A stretch of DNA of 30,926 bases, taken from Candidatus Sumerlaeota bacterium. GTDB taxonomy: Bacteria; Sumerlaeota; Sumerlaeia; JAFGJS01. The notes beneath the pieces were generated by a model. The model did not search any database, was not told the DNA's origin, and worked only from the letters and a program-made list of their open reading frames with translations. The stretch lies in contig JAFGJS010000041.1 of NCBI GenBank assembly GCA_016928995.1, positions 1 through 30,926 of the forward strand, given 5' to 3'. Shown piece after piece: positions 23,601 through 30,926 of the stretch. The translations under genes were made by a program, and so were the position numbers. Numbering within the stretch: the stretch's first letter is position 1; every line of letters begins with the position of its first letter.

Positions 23601-25807
23601 CGGTCAACGCAACCTTCCTCAACCTGACCAACTGTATCCTCGAAAACAACACCGCGGCGAGCTTCGGCGGAGTCTTATCCATTGATCAAACCCCCGTGGA
23701 AATGGAAAACTGCATCGCCGCGAACAGCGTAACCGCCGGCGAGCCGATCCTGTTCACACAAGGCGCCGAATTGACCATGCGCAATTGCGACTTCGCCGGA
23801 CTCGAATCATCGACGAGCGACGGCGTCCTCGCCTTCGAAGGATCGGAACTCGTTCAAGCCGTCAACTGCATCTTCCATCTCAACTCCGGCGGCGCCGCCT
23901 TGAGTTTCGACGCCGATTCCACCCCGACGTTCATTCACAACAACCTCTTCAATGCAAACGACGCCGTGTTTGAATTCGACGGCGTCGAAAGCACATTGGC
24001 GCAGTTGAACGCGCAAAGCTACGCCAGCGGCAACATCGACGGCGATCCCAACTTCATCGACGAATACAGCTCGCCCGTTGATTGCACACTCGGTTGGCTC
24101 TCCGCCGCGCTCGACGCCGGAGACGCGGCCTACGCCTCGACGCACGACATCGAAGGAACCACGCGGCCCATCGACGTCGCCGGATATGGCATCGAAGGCC
24201 CCGGCGCATACGACATCGGCGCGTACGAATCCAATCCGACCACCGAGCCGGAACTCAAGCTCAGCGTCACCGGCAACGTCTTCGATTTCGGCGGTCAGCC
24301 CGTCGCGGACGGACCCACAATCGCCCAGGAGATCCTCATCGCCAACGTCGGCGGCGCGCAGCTCGATTTCGTCAGCACCGGCATCTGGCTGGCCGGCGTG
24401 ACCGGCAGCGAGTTTTACAATTCCGCCGCCTTCAACACATCGCCCCTCGCTCCGGGCGCCACGCGAACCGTCAGCCTTGTCTTTGATCCCGAGCTTTACG
24501 GCGGCCGCCTCGCCCATCTCCTGATCAACTGCACCGACACCGATGAATCCAGCGTCACGGTCTCGCTCACCGGCGTCGGCCTGCTCGATCAGCAGCCCAC
24601 CATGACGCCCGAGCCCGAATGGACCGGCGGCTGGAGCAACACCGTATCCTGGAGCTCCGTCGCCATCGCCGACCAGTATCGCGTGCAATGCGGCCAGAAC
24701 AGCTCCTTCGCAACCGTGGAAACTGAAGTCACAACCGGCACCTCTCAGTTCTTCGACAACCTCTGGGCCGTCTCAAATTACTACTACCGCGTGCGCGCCG
24801 AAAACTCCGAATCGTATAGCGAATGGAGCGATCCAATCCTCGCGCGCCAGGACCCGGATCAACCGTGGTCCAATGTAATGGAGCCTTATGGCAGCACTAC
24901 AGACTCCCTGCTCAACATCGTATGGCAAGCCGAAGACCCCAGTTGGAAAGACGAAAATTCCGGCCTCGATGAAATCGTCATCTTCTGGTGCAAAGACGGC
25001 GGCGCCTTCCAAACCTTGGGCGTCTACGAAGGCGGCGTCACCAGCGCAACCTTTGACGTCGCGGCTTACGGCGCAGGCTTCTATGGATTCTATTCCCTCG
25101 CCTACGACAATGCCGGCAACATCGAATGGGATTCCGCCATGGCCGACGTCACGGTTGAATACGTCCTGCCCTTGATCAACAATCCGGCCATCGACGCGGA
25201 ACCCGCATGGACATCAGGAACGCAGAACACGATCACCTGGAGCGCGACGATCAACGCCACGACCTACACCGTCCAATACAGCGACAGCGCCGGCTTCGCC
25301 AGTCCCGTCTCGATCGATCTCCCGTCCACCGCCACCTCGCACGTCTTCAGCGGCCTCAACGACGGATGGACATACTGGTACCGCGTGCGCGCCCTGGGCG
25401 ACGGCTATCAGGAAACCCCTTGGTCCGCCATTGAGAGCTCCACGCAAGACGACACGCCGCCCGAGTCGATCTTTACTGAATCCACAATCATCACCACATC
25501 CACGGCGGTGCTGCTGACATTCAGCTTCAACGATTCGGGAACCACTCCGTCAGGCGTGCTCAGCGCCGACTTCTACTATCAAAAAGACGGCAGTCTGCTG
25601 ACGTATCTCTGCACGCAAGACGGCGCCGCTACATCCTGGACGCTGGACGCGGACTCCTATGGCGGCATCGGAACATACGAAATCTACTCCACCGCCATCG
25701 ACAACGCCGGCAACGCCGAGACGATGCCACCGTCGCCGAATCTGACAATCACTATCAACATCGAAGACGAGGCGCTCTTCACCCGCACATGGCAGTTTTA
25801 CAATTGA
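20624..25807 (+). CDS. Giant gingipain-type (C25) secreted protease with beta-helix and Fn3-like domains
   Basis: A 1727-residue secreted protein. The signal peptide ends near VAEE (residue 22). A propeptide-like region (about 25-210) with LYEGVIPEEQPGAPETPYL precedes the catalytic region at about 235-630. The catalytic His490 is in HMATHGGN and Cys525 in TIACLTGAF, 35 residues apart, as in family C25 proteases. Then come a Ser-rich Ig-like segment (about 635-735), an InlB-like repeat (755-820), a right-handed beta-helix region (about 850-1200), a choice-of-anchor D-like domain (1210-1320), and at least two fibronectin-like domains (to about 1720). No C-terminal sorting domain, PEP-CTERM or LPXTG anchor is seen. 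It probably degrades or binds polymers outside the cell. Confidence 0.92.
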   Translation: MRRKAFITLIICLFSISFHAVAEEIQVTVPAASADFNLVQSGPYTRIELYEGVIPEEQPGAPETPYLSIQVIVPSGAAIDSIVVDGEENVIAADCLLYPTQAPQPFSEPLQDFTPPDAMIYESPDVYPAQIAELSQQQKLHGYTLVQLRVTPLRYRPAQRELLFISNPQITISYSQSKIQPLAGASPLRPAANRKTEIQNLLRNIAVNPGAVDEFSPFDPAETGKGEMRDAPLANDAIYLLITNDELTTVMQTLVDRRTMQGLTGKLMTIDDVTSGYTGADTQQQIRNCIIDHYENHGTVFVCLGGDDSVVPDRDCYVTCGGYTVYNMPTDLYYGGLDGTWNSDGDARYGEAIEDTDVDLLPEVWVGRIPVNTVEQAQNYIGKVVAYETAASEDYASKFITTGDMLWDRYIGDDRPSDFSEHERVSDAEIWNNRMYRNQVKPYHQPTYYHQLHDTRSSWDTNTAGDYAQSDAHLVDQINNGYHHLHMATHGGNTLWAMEGASFDTNDAFACTNSSKPAIITTIACLTGAFDSAEPSLSEAFIRSEGGAVAYMGCSRYGWGSPGSSLGGTSFNYNYSFYKYVFQEGTEYVGEALGRAKMDRASSSNYNSSNRWVQFGLNLQGDPAVAFIANETSRALHIETPDGTEMYDAGSDVTIRWSAGGDDWQTGDRVELYYSMDSGSTWTLIAGAGGLDYDAVEFTWTTDESWSSDQFRVRVSRQGEPALYDDSNGDFQITALGSITVSSAPFDEISITGSAPSLTVYTFHWPIGENASTNAPTLTGWTFLGWVDDEGTTRTTSRYYTFPVQAEQTLFATYQYTGATRDFYVNDSVAETGFPAGSASNDGTSITCPALTIDQVLDAHTPGWGDTIHVSDCVCTDSLYLSSDNSGLTLRGAGTGKSILDGEGARLIIYASYVDELNVSGFTLRNGSNWSGAATYLYRSRAKYTNCEFTGNNTTGHGGAIYQYYGHHYGGLEISDCRFQDNTAAYSGGAIKSVNATFLNLTNCILENNTAASFGGVLSIDQTPVEMENCIAANSVTAGEPILFTQGAELTMRNCDFAGLESSTSDGVLAFEGSELVQAVNCIFHLNSGGAALSFDADSTPTFIHNNLFNANDAVFEFDGVESTLAQLNAQSYASGNIDGDPNFIDEYSSPVDCTLGWLSAALDAGDAAYASTHDIEGTTRPIDVAGYGIEGPGAYDIGAYESNPTTEPELKLSVTGNVFDFGGQPVADGPTIAQEILIANVGGAQLDFVSTGIWLAGVTGSEFYNSAAFNTSPLAPGATRTVSLVFDPELYGGRLAHLLINCTDTDESSVTVSLTGVGLLDQQPTMTPEPEWTGGWSNTVSWSSVAIADQYRVQCGQNSSFATVETEVTTGTSQFFDNLWAVSNYYYRVRAENSESYSEWSDPILARQDPDQPWSNVMEPYGSTTDSLLNIVWQAEDPSWKDENSGLDEIVIFWCKDGGAFQTLGVYEGGVTSATFDVAAYGAGFYGFYSLAYDNAGNIEWDSAMADVTVEYVLPLINNPAIDAEPAWTSGTQNTITWSATINATTYTVQYSDSAGFASPVSIDLPSTATSHVFSGLNDGWTYWYRVRALGDGYQETPWSAIESSTQDDTPPESIFTESTIITTSTAVLLTFSFNDSGTTPSGVLSADFYYQKDGSLLTYLCTQDGAATSWTLDADSYGGIGTYEIYSTAIDNAGNAETMPPSPNLTITINIEDEALFTRTWQFYN

Positions 25808-25832
25808 TCGTTGGCCAATTTCATACAACAAA

Positions 25833-25868
25833 CCCGGGGCGGTTTTCCTCAACCGTCCCGGGCTTTAA
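25833..25868. terminator. Bidirectional terminator between the C25 protease and cydB
   Basis: CCCGGGGCGGTT (25833-25844) pairs with AACCGTCCCGGG (25851-25862) with one G-T wobble and a 6-base loop. On the plus strand it is followed by CTTTAA. On the minus strand it is followed by TTTGTTG. It lies 25 bases after the protease stop and 28 bases after the cydB stop, in a convergent gap. Confidence 0.8.
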
Positions 25869-25890
25869 AATATTCGAGTTATATCGTTGT

Positions 25891-26928
25891 TTAGTAGCTG
25901 TGCTCTTCCAGTTTCACCTTGCCGCGGAAGACCCAATAAATGCTGACGGTATATGAAAGCACTAGCGGCATCCCGATCAGCGCGATGATCAGCATGGTCT
26001 TCAACGTACCCTCCGACGACGATGCGTTGTAGATCGTCAGGCTGTTCTCCGGATCAGGCAGCGAAACAACCATGTTCGGATACATGCCCATCGCAAACAG
26101 CATCATCAGCAGGATCATCGCCGCGCACGACGACAGGAACGCATGAAAATCGCGCCCATGCACATACTCGCGCGGAATGTTCGCGATGGCGAGCACGAGC
26201 AACAGCGGAACGATAAATAGCTCGGGGAACTCCTTCAGCCGCGCGCTCATATGCTCCACGTAAAGCAGCGTGGCCAGCGTGGCAATCCCGAACATGACGA
26301 TGAAAAAAATGATCGCATGGCGAATCCAGCCGCGGATCAGGTCGTGTAGCTCGCCCTCGGTTTTCATCACCAGGTAAATCCCGCCGTGCATGCCGAACAG
26401 CGCGACCGTCAGCAGTCCGATGATCACCGGATACGGCCGCAGCAGGCTGAGGAACGAGCCCAGATACGTATACGCCGGCGGACCGCTGAGCGGAATCCCG
26501 CAGGCGATGTTCCCCATCGCCACGCCGATCAGCAGGCTGCTGACCAGGCTCGAAACGAAAAACGCAACGTCCCATGCACGCCGCCAGCTTTGCGATTCGC
26601 GCTTGCTGCGAAACTCAATCGCCACCGCGCGAAAAATCAGCATGATCAGCAGCAGCATGAAGGCGAGATAAAAGCCGGAAAACACCGTGGCATAAACCAT
26701 CGGAAACGCCGCGAACAGCGCCCCGCCGCCGGTCACCAGCCAAACCTCATTGCCGTCCCAAACCGGACCGATCGCATTCAGGATGACGCGCCGGTCGCGA
26801 TCCGGCTTCGGCAGCAAATGCAGTATCCCCGCGCCCAGATCGAAGCCGTCCAGCATGGCGTAGCCCGTGAACAAAACGCCCACCAGAAAAAACCAGATCG
26901 TATTCAAATCAAAGACCAGAAAACTCAT
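25891..26928 (-). CDS. cydB: Cytochrome bd oxidase subunit II
   Basis: A 345-residue CydB with about nine membrane helices. Typical features are the N-terminal FLVGVLFTGYAMLDGFDLGAG, then IGPVWDGNEVWLVTGGGALF and FPMVYATVFSGFYLAFMLLL. Together with CydA it forms the quinol oxidase that reduces oxygen to water with high affinity, useful at low oxygen. Its start ATGA overlaps the cydA stop by four bases, so the two are translationally coupled. The 3' end faces the giant protease across a shared terminator. Confidence 0.97.
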   Translation of the reverse strand: MSFLVFDLNTIWFFLVGVLFTGYAMLDGFDLGAGILHLLPKPDRDRRVILNAIGPVWDGNEVWLVTGGGALFAAFPMVYATVFSGFYLAFMLLLIMLIFRAVAIEFRSKRESQSWRRAWDVAFFVSSLVSSLLIGVAMGNIACGIPLSGPPAYTYLGSFLSLLRPYPVIIGLLTVALFGMHGGIYLVMKTEGELHDLIRGWIRHAIIFFIVMFGIATLATLLYVEHMSARLKEFPELFIVPLLLVLAIANIPREYVHGRDFHAFLSSCAAMILLMMLFAMGMYPNMVVSLPDPENSLTIYNASSSEGTLKTMLIIALIGMPLVLSYTVSIYWVFRGKVKLEEHSY

Positions 26929-28274
26929 GCGCGATGGCCTCCTGTGTCGGACTCCGCCTCATTTGGGCCGTGCTGGATTTTTTCATTCAATAAATAGATG
27001 AACATTACGAAGAGCAACGCGTAGACCACGCCGAACATGATCATCGAAGTCAGGATCTCTCCAGCCATCACAGTCTCCGAAACGCTGTCGGCGGTGCGCA
27101 GCAAACCGTACACCGCCCAGGGCTGACGCCCCACCTCCGCCGCGATCCAGCCGGTCTGGCTCGCGATCTGCGGCAGCAGCACGGAAAAAACCAGCGCCCA
27201 AAGCCAAATCCGCGTTTCCCAGAGCCGCCCCAGCAGCAGCAGAACAACATTGATGCAATTCAGCGCAATCAGCGCCATGCCCACCGCCACCATCAGGTGA
27301 TACGCCTGGAAAACGATATTCACCGGCGGACGATCCTCTTCCGCAAAGGCGTTCAATCCAACGACCGGCTTGCTCGCATCGCCATGCACCAGCAGGCTCA
27401 GCATCCCCGGCAACGCCATGCCAAATCGCACCTCCTGCTGATCCTCATCAACCCAGCCCCAAAGATAAAGCGGCGCGGCCGCATTCTCCGCGAAGTGCCC
27501 CTCGAACGCGGCCAGCTTCGCCGGTTGATGCTCCGCCACGACCATCGCATGGTAATGTCCCGTGGCCAGCTGCAACAACGACGCCGCGATCCCCACGATC
27601 ATCGCAATGCGAATCGAAGCCCGCGCGAACTCGACGTGCCGCTTGCGCAGCAGGTAGTACGCCGAAACGCTGAACACCAGGCACGCCCCCGCCTGCCAGC
27701 AGCCCAGCACGGCGTGCGTCAGCCGCGGCAGCATCGAAGGATTGAACACCACGGCCCAGAAATCATCCGTCACGGCGCGCGTCATGCCGTTGATCTGTTG
27801 CAGTTTAAACCCGTCCGGCGTCTGCTGCCACGAATTCGCCACGATGATCCAGATCGCGCTGAAATGCGCGCCAGAGCAGACCATCAGCGTGGAGAAAAAG
27901 TGCATCCGCGGACTCACCTTGTTCCAGCCGAAGAGCAGCAGCGCCAAAAAGCCCGACTCCAGGAAAAAAGCGAAGATACCCTCGGCCGCCAGCGCGCTGC
28001 CGAACACATCGCCCACATAGCGCGAATAATGCGCCCAATTCGTTCCGAACTGGAACTCCATCACAATGCCGGTGGCCACACCAATAGCGAAACACAACCC
28101 AAAAACCTTCACCCAGAACTGCGTCATACGCAGATACAGCGGATTGCGGGTTTTCAGGTACATCCCCTCCATCAACACCAGAATCAAACCCAGCCCGATG
28201 TTGATCGTCGGAAAAATATAATGAAAAGCAATCGTCAGCGCAAACTGCAGGCGCGCTAAAAAGACGGCATCCAT
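26925..28274 (-). CDS. cydA: Cytochrome bd oxidase subunit I
   Basis: A 449-residue CydA. The heme b595 ligand His18 is in LTIAFHYIFP, and PRLTHAVLGCWQAG holds the conserved His of the second heme site. The C-terminal GWIAAEVGRQPW segment is also conserved. The protein is shorter than the 522-residue E. coli subunit, consistent with a short-Q-loop form of the oxidase. The ATG at 28274 was chosen over one 38 codons upstream because it begins the family N-terminus (MDAVFLARLQFALTIAF) and has GAAGGGG six bases before it. It forms an operon with cydB. No cydX or cydDC gene is seen. Confidence 0.97.
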   Translation of the reverse strand: MDAVFLARLQFALTIAFHYIFPTINIGLGLILVLMEGMYLKTRNPLYLRMTQFWVKVFGLCFAIGVATGIVMEFQFGTNWAHYSRYVGDVFGSALAAEGIFAFFLESGFLALLLFGWNKVSPRMHFFSTLMVCSGAHFSAIWIIVANSWQQTPDGFKLQQINGMTRAVTDDFWAVVFNPSMLPRLTHAVLGCWQAGACLVFSVSAYYLLRKRHVEFARASIRIAMIVGIAASLLQLATGHYHAMVVAEHQPAKLAAFEGHFAENAAAPLYLWGWVDEDQQEVRFGMALPGMLSLLVHGDASKPVVGLNAFAEEDRPPVNIVFQAYHLMVAVGMALIALNCINVVLLLLGRLWETRIWLWALVFSVLLPQIASQTGWIAAEVGRQPWAVYGLLRTADSVSETVMAGEILTSMIMFGVVYALLFVMFIYLLNEKIQHGPNEAESDTGGHRA

Positions 28275-28526
28275 ATGCGCCCCTTCGGAGATGAAATAAG
28301 ACACAAGATACAAAACGAATGCGAATCGCGCAATGCAAGATTCGATTATTTCAACAATCCGCCCAAAACAGCACGAAAAACAGCGCAACCGCCATCGCCC
28401 TTTTCCTTTGTCGTCGAATTCCCAAAAAATTACATTCGTTTGACTTGCATTTCATCTCAAGAATCGCACAAAATACCGTCAGCCCGAACACCAGCGCCAT
28501 AAAGCATAAAAAAGGAGGCTGCGCGT

Positions 28527-29060
28527 ATGGACGCCGCGGAAATCTATCAGATCGAACGCCCGCATCCAAAACTGTTGCAGCATTACGTGATTCAGTCGAT
28601 CCTATCCGGACCCCTGATCGTCGCCACCTTGCCGTTGCTTTACTTCCGCTATCACACGTTGCACTACAAATTTGACGACGAAGGCGTGCACATGCGCTGG
28701 GGCATCCTCTTTCGCCGCGAAATCAACCTGACCTACGCCCGCATTCAGGACATCCACCTCACACGCGGCGTGATTCAGCGCTGGCTCGGTCTGGCCAGCA
28801 TCCAGATCCAGACCGCCTCCGGCAGCTCCAGCGCGGAAATGACCATCGAAGGTCTGCTCGAATACGAAACCATCCGTGACTTTCTCTATGCTAAAATGCG
28901 CGGCGTCAAAGAGCCTCAGCGTCCATTGGCTCCCAGCAGAGACCGCGCCTGGACGGAGCCCCCGCCCGAAGCGAACCCGGAGCTCATCGCCGCCTTGCGC
29001 GACGTCCAAAACGAACTCAAGGCCGCCAACGAGGCTTTGGAAAAGCTCGCTAATCAATGA
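28527..29060 (+). CDS. Bacterial PH-domain (bPH2) membrane protein
   Basis: A 177-residue protein with one or two membrane segments near residues 22-45 and a bacterial PH-like (YdbS/bPH2) domain. The core is FDDEGVHMRWGILFRRE, then NLTYARIQDIHLTRGVIQRWLG and SIQIQTASGS. The C-terminal 40 residues form a charged, probably coiled helix (ELIAALRDVQNELKAANEALEKLANQ read in part). The role of this family is unknown; it is probably tied to the membrane. The ATG at 28527 has a perfect AAAGGAGG about ten bases upstream, so the gene should be translated well. It is transcribed away from cydA, with a 252-base gap between the two starts. Confidence 0.85.
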   Translation: MDAAEIYQIERPHPKLLQHYVIQSILSGPLIVATLPLLYFRYHTLHYKFDDEGVHMRWGILFRREINLTYARIQDIHLTRGVIQRWLGLASIQIQTASGSSSAEMTIEGLLEYETIRDFLYAKMRGVKEPQRPLAPSRDRAWTEPPPEANPELIAALRDVQNELKAANEALEKLANQ

Positions 29061-29176
29061 TAAAGGCGCCAAAATTCACAACTCCGGGCTAAAAGGACTT
29101 GCATCGGGATTAGATTCACGGCTATCATCACAACTCAGCACAGGCGAACGCTGTCATGCTGCGACGCCGCTGATGC

Positions 29177-29209
29177 GCGCGGAAAACCCAGAGGGGGGCC
29201 GCGCTTTTT
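29177..29209 (+). terminator. Possible terminator after the PH-domain gene
   Basis: GCGCGG (29177-29182) pairs with CCGCGC (29199-29204), the loop can also pair CCC with GGG, and TTTTT follows at 29205-29209. It lies 117 bases after the PH-domain stop and 57 bases before the NTPase start. Confidence 0.45.
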
Positions 29210-29265
29210 GTATTCCGCTGGGCGCGCCCCGGCGGTGCTTGCAGATTCGATGAAGGACAAGGGCC

Positions 29266-29790
29266 ATGGGTAAAAAAATCCTGATTAGCGGCCGGGCCGG
29301 CGCGGACAAAACCACCTTGATCGAAAAACTGGCCGGACGGCTGGGCGCGGAAGCATTGCGCGGCTTTTACACCACCGAACTCCAGGAAGGCGATAAACGC
29401 GCCGGATTCGACCTTAACGTCATCGGGGGGGTCACCAAAAACTTCGCCCACGTCAATATGTCCGCCTCGCATCGCGTCGGCAAATACGGCGTCGATCTGA
29501 AGCTCTTCGAAGAATACGCCCTGCCCGAAATCGAAGAGGGCATGCAAACCGGCGCCACGCTGCTCATTGATGAAATCGGCAAGATGGAGCTCCTCTCCAT
29601 CCGCTTCAAACGCTGCGTTCTGCGCGCCCTCGACAGCGACTGCGACCTTGTGGCCACCGTCATGTCCCGGCCCCATCCATTCATCGAGCAGCTCCGTACG
29701 CGCAAAGACGTGGAATGGCTCCCGCTCACGGAAACCAACGAAGACATCGTGCTCGAAAAAATCATCGGCCGCCTCGAAGTCAAACAATAA
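29266..29790 (+). CDS. THEP1-type nucleoside-triphosphatase with an altered P-loop
   Basis: A 174-residue protein of the THEP1/NTPase_1 family. The P-loop reads GRAGADKTT at residues 9-17, where the family usually has GxxGxGKTT, so one glycine is replaced by aspartate. The Walker B motif is LLIDEIGKMELLS. The block FYTTELQEGDKRAGFDL follows the P-loop as in other members. These enzymes hydrolyse nucleotides; the biological role is not settled. The start follows GGACAAGGGCC, a moderate ribosome binding site. The next gene on the plus strand is the pseudouridine synthase. Confidence 0.85.
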   Translation: MGKKILISGRAGADKTTLIEKLAGRLGAEALRGFYTTELQEGDKRAGFDLNVIGGVTKNFAHVNMSASHRVGKYGVDLKLFEEYALPEIEEGMQTGATLLIDEIGKMELLSIRFKRCVLRALDSDCDLVATVMSRPHPFIEQLRTRKDVEWLPLTETNEDIVLEKIIGRLEVKQ

Positions 29791-29883
29791 CGCTGGAACA
29801 ACCGGCCGCGCAAACACGCGATAAATTACGTCGCTCACGCACAATTCGCGATGAAACCCGCAACGAAGGATAAATCCATCAAA

Positions 29884-30660
29884 ATGAAAATGCGCCTGCA
29901 AAAATTCATCGCGGAATGCGGCATCGCCTCGCGGCGCGAAGCCGAACGCCTTATCGCTCAGGGCCGCGTCAAACTCAACGGCAAGACCGTGCGCGAAATG
30001 GGAGTCCAATGCGACCCGGAAAAAGACGCCGTTGAAGTCAACGGCCGCCCCGTGCGCCCGCTGCGCAGCCATCTCTACGTCCTTTTCAACAAACCCCGCG
30101 GCGTCACCAGCACCCGCCGCGATCCGCACGCCGAAACCTCGCTCACCGACGCCCTCCCCGCGCGTTATCGATCCCTCAAGCCCGTGGGACGGCTGGATAA
30201 ATGGAGCGATGGCCTCATGCTCCTGACCAACCACAACGAGTTGATCCATCGCATGACTCACCCTTCGTTTCACATCGCCAAGGAGTACTACGTGGAGGTG
30301 AACGGAGCGTCGCGCGCCACGGCGAACCGCCGCCTGGAAAACGGCGTGATGGTGGGTAAAACTAAAACAGCGCCCGCGAAACTCGACCACATCGAGCATC
30401 ACGGCGAATACTCATCGTTCCACATTACGATCCACGAAGGACGCAAGCGCCAGATCCGCATCATGTGCGAAGAGGTCGGCTACAAAGTCCGCCGCCTGCG
30501 CCGTCTGCGCATCGGCCCCGTTAAACTTGGCGATCATCCCGCCGGCAAGTGCCGCGAACTCAGCCACGAGGAAATTAGCTCCCTGCTCCGCGCCGCAAAA
30601 CTCGACGACGATAAATCTGAAACCGACGCCGGCCAAACCTCGCGGCGCCGCAAGCCTTGA
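29884..30660 (+). CDS. RsuA/RluB-family pseudouridine synthase
   Basis: A 258-residue rRNA pseudouridine synthase. An S4-type RNA-binding domain opens the protein (MRLQKFIAECGIASRREAERLIAQGRV in outline), followed by VKLNGKTV. The catalytic block is VGRLDKWSDGLMLLTN, with the conserved catalytic aspartate in GRLD. HEGRKRQIRIMCEEVG is a second conserved block, and MTHPSFHIAKEY favours the RluB-like branch. The C-terminus is a charged tail. The ATG at 29884 was chosen because the S4 domain starts there; an ATG at 29851 adds 11 residues, lacks a ribosome binding site, and 29890 is also possible. Confidence 0.93.
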   Translation: MKMRLQKFIAECGIASRREAERLIAQGRVKLNGKTVREMGVQCDPEKDAVEVNGRPVRPLRSHLYVLFNKPRGVTSTRRDPHAETSLTDALPARYRSLKPVGRLDKWSDGLMLLTNHNELIHRMTHPSFHIAKEYYVEVNGASRATANRRLENGVMVGKTKTAPAKLDHIEHHGEYSSFHITIHEGRKRQIRIMCEEVGYKVRRLRRLRIGPVKLGDHPAGKCRELSHEEISSLLRAAKLDDDKSETDAGQTSRRRKP

Positions 30661-30675
30661 GGGAACCTTTATAAA

Positions 30676-30800
30676 TTCACCACAGAGCGCACAGAGATCA
30701 CAGAGAATTTTTTTTGCTGTGAACACAATGATCGAATCTTTGCACCCTTGCCCGGCGTAGCCTTGGCGAAGCCGGGTCTCTGCGTCTTTGCATGAGTTTT
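30676..30800. repeat. Composite repeat near the window end
   Basis: After the pseudouridine synthase come ATTCACCACAGAGCGCACAG and further CACAGAGA units, then a T-run. A hairpin CCCGGC (30751-30756) with GCCGGG (30771-30776) follows, then TCTCTGCGTCTTTGCAT. The last part is an inverted version of the GCAAAGACGC repeat seen at 17023-17182. The first part matches the CACAGAG repeat at 20395-20482. It appears to combine both repeat types. Confidence 0.6.
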
Positions 30801-30833
30801 TTCAAGCAGTGGCGGGATGAGATCGGAAGTTTT

Positions 30834-30851
30834 CCGGGATGAATATCCCGG
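30834..30851. repeat. Short perfect hairpin
   Basis: CCGGGAT (30834-30840) and ATCCCGG (30845-30851) are exact inverted copies with a GAAT loop. It lies in the non-coding end of the window, with no T-tract. Confidence 0.6.
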
Positions 30852-30926
30852 ATTCAACTTCCAAGTGCCCCCCCCACGGGGTGGTTGACAAAGCAGTGAG
30901 TTGAGGCATCCTCGCTCCTGCGATAA

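Noticed and set aside
29128-30402. A 424-codon open frame on the minus strand
   Set aside because: It lies antisense to the NTPase and pseudouridine synthase genes, whose motifs are certain, and its translation is His/Phe-rich with no known domain.

Overview
The window is chromosomal DNA from a Gram-negative, probably uncultured bacterium. It carries lipoproteins with clear lipoboxes, a type II/IV pseudopilin, a cytochrome bd oxidase, a very large secreted gingipain-type protease with right-handed beta-helix and fibronectin-like repeats, an NtrC-type two-component pair and many small dispersed repeats. The pseudopilin ending (GPDG, then YDPTNGTVSDGDVVR) and the C25 protease architecture recall candidate phyla such as Hydrogenedentota or Sumerlaeota, or PVC-like bacteria. 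That placement is an impression from memory and no search was run. No phage, transposase, CRISPR or resistance genes were seen.

Layout. Positions 120-6038 (minus) hold seven closely packed genes: a pseudopilin, a TroA/ZnuA-like metal-binding lipoprotein, an ABC ATPase, an ABC-3 permease, a methyltransferase, NikR and a polytopic membrane protein. Several junctions overlap or share a ribosome binding site, so this looks like one metal-uptake and sensing operon. Positions 6311-9618 (minus) hold a six-TM membrane protein, a winged-helix regulator, CreD and a cysteine-rich unknown protein. Two promoter-like sites here share a 16-base box. Positions 9676-11140 carry csrA and fliW with repeats and terminators around them. 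Positions 11141-13861 (minus) carry a small lipoprotein of 49 residues, an LPP20-like lipoprotein, a secreted protein with two LPP20-like copies, and a DUF3179 protein.

Positions 14168-15303 (plus) hold a receiver-ATPase fusion protein and tRNA-Pro(GGG). Positions 15586-18577 (minus) hold a histidine kinase and its sigma-54 activator, separated by an inverted repeat that runs into the kinase C-terminus. Positions 18897-25807 (plus) hold a secreted HExxH protein, a small uncharacterised protein and the 1727-residue C25 protease. Positions 25891-28274 (minus) are cydBA. Positions 28527-30660 (plus) hold a PH-domain membrane protein, a THEP1-type NTPase and an RsuA/RluB-family pseudouridine synthase, followed by repeats up to the window edge.

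The most unusual material is the NikR-linked Znu-like operon led by a pseudopilin, the creD locus with its shared operator-like box, the LPP20 cluster, and the MITE-like inverted repeats, one of which supplies the last codons of a histidine kinase.
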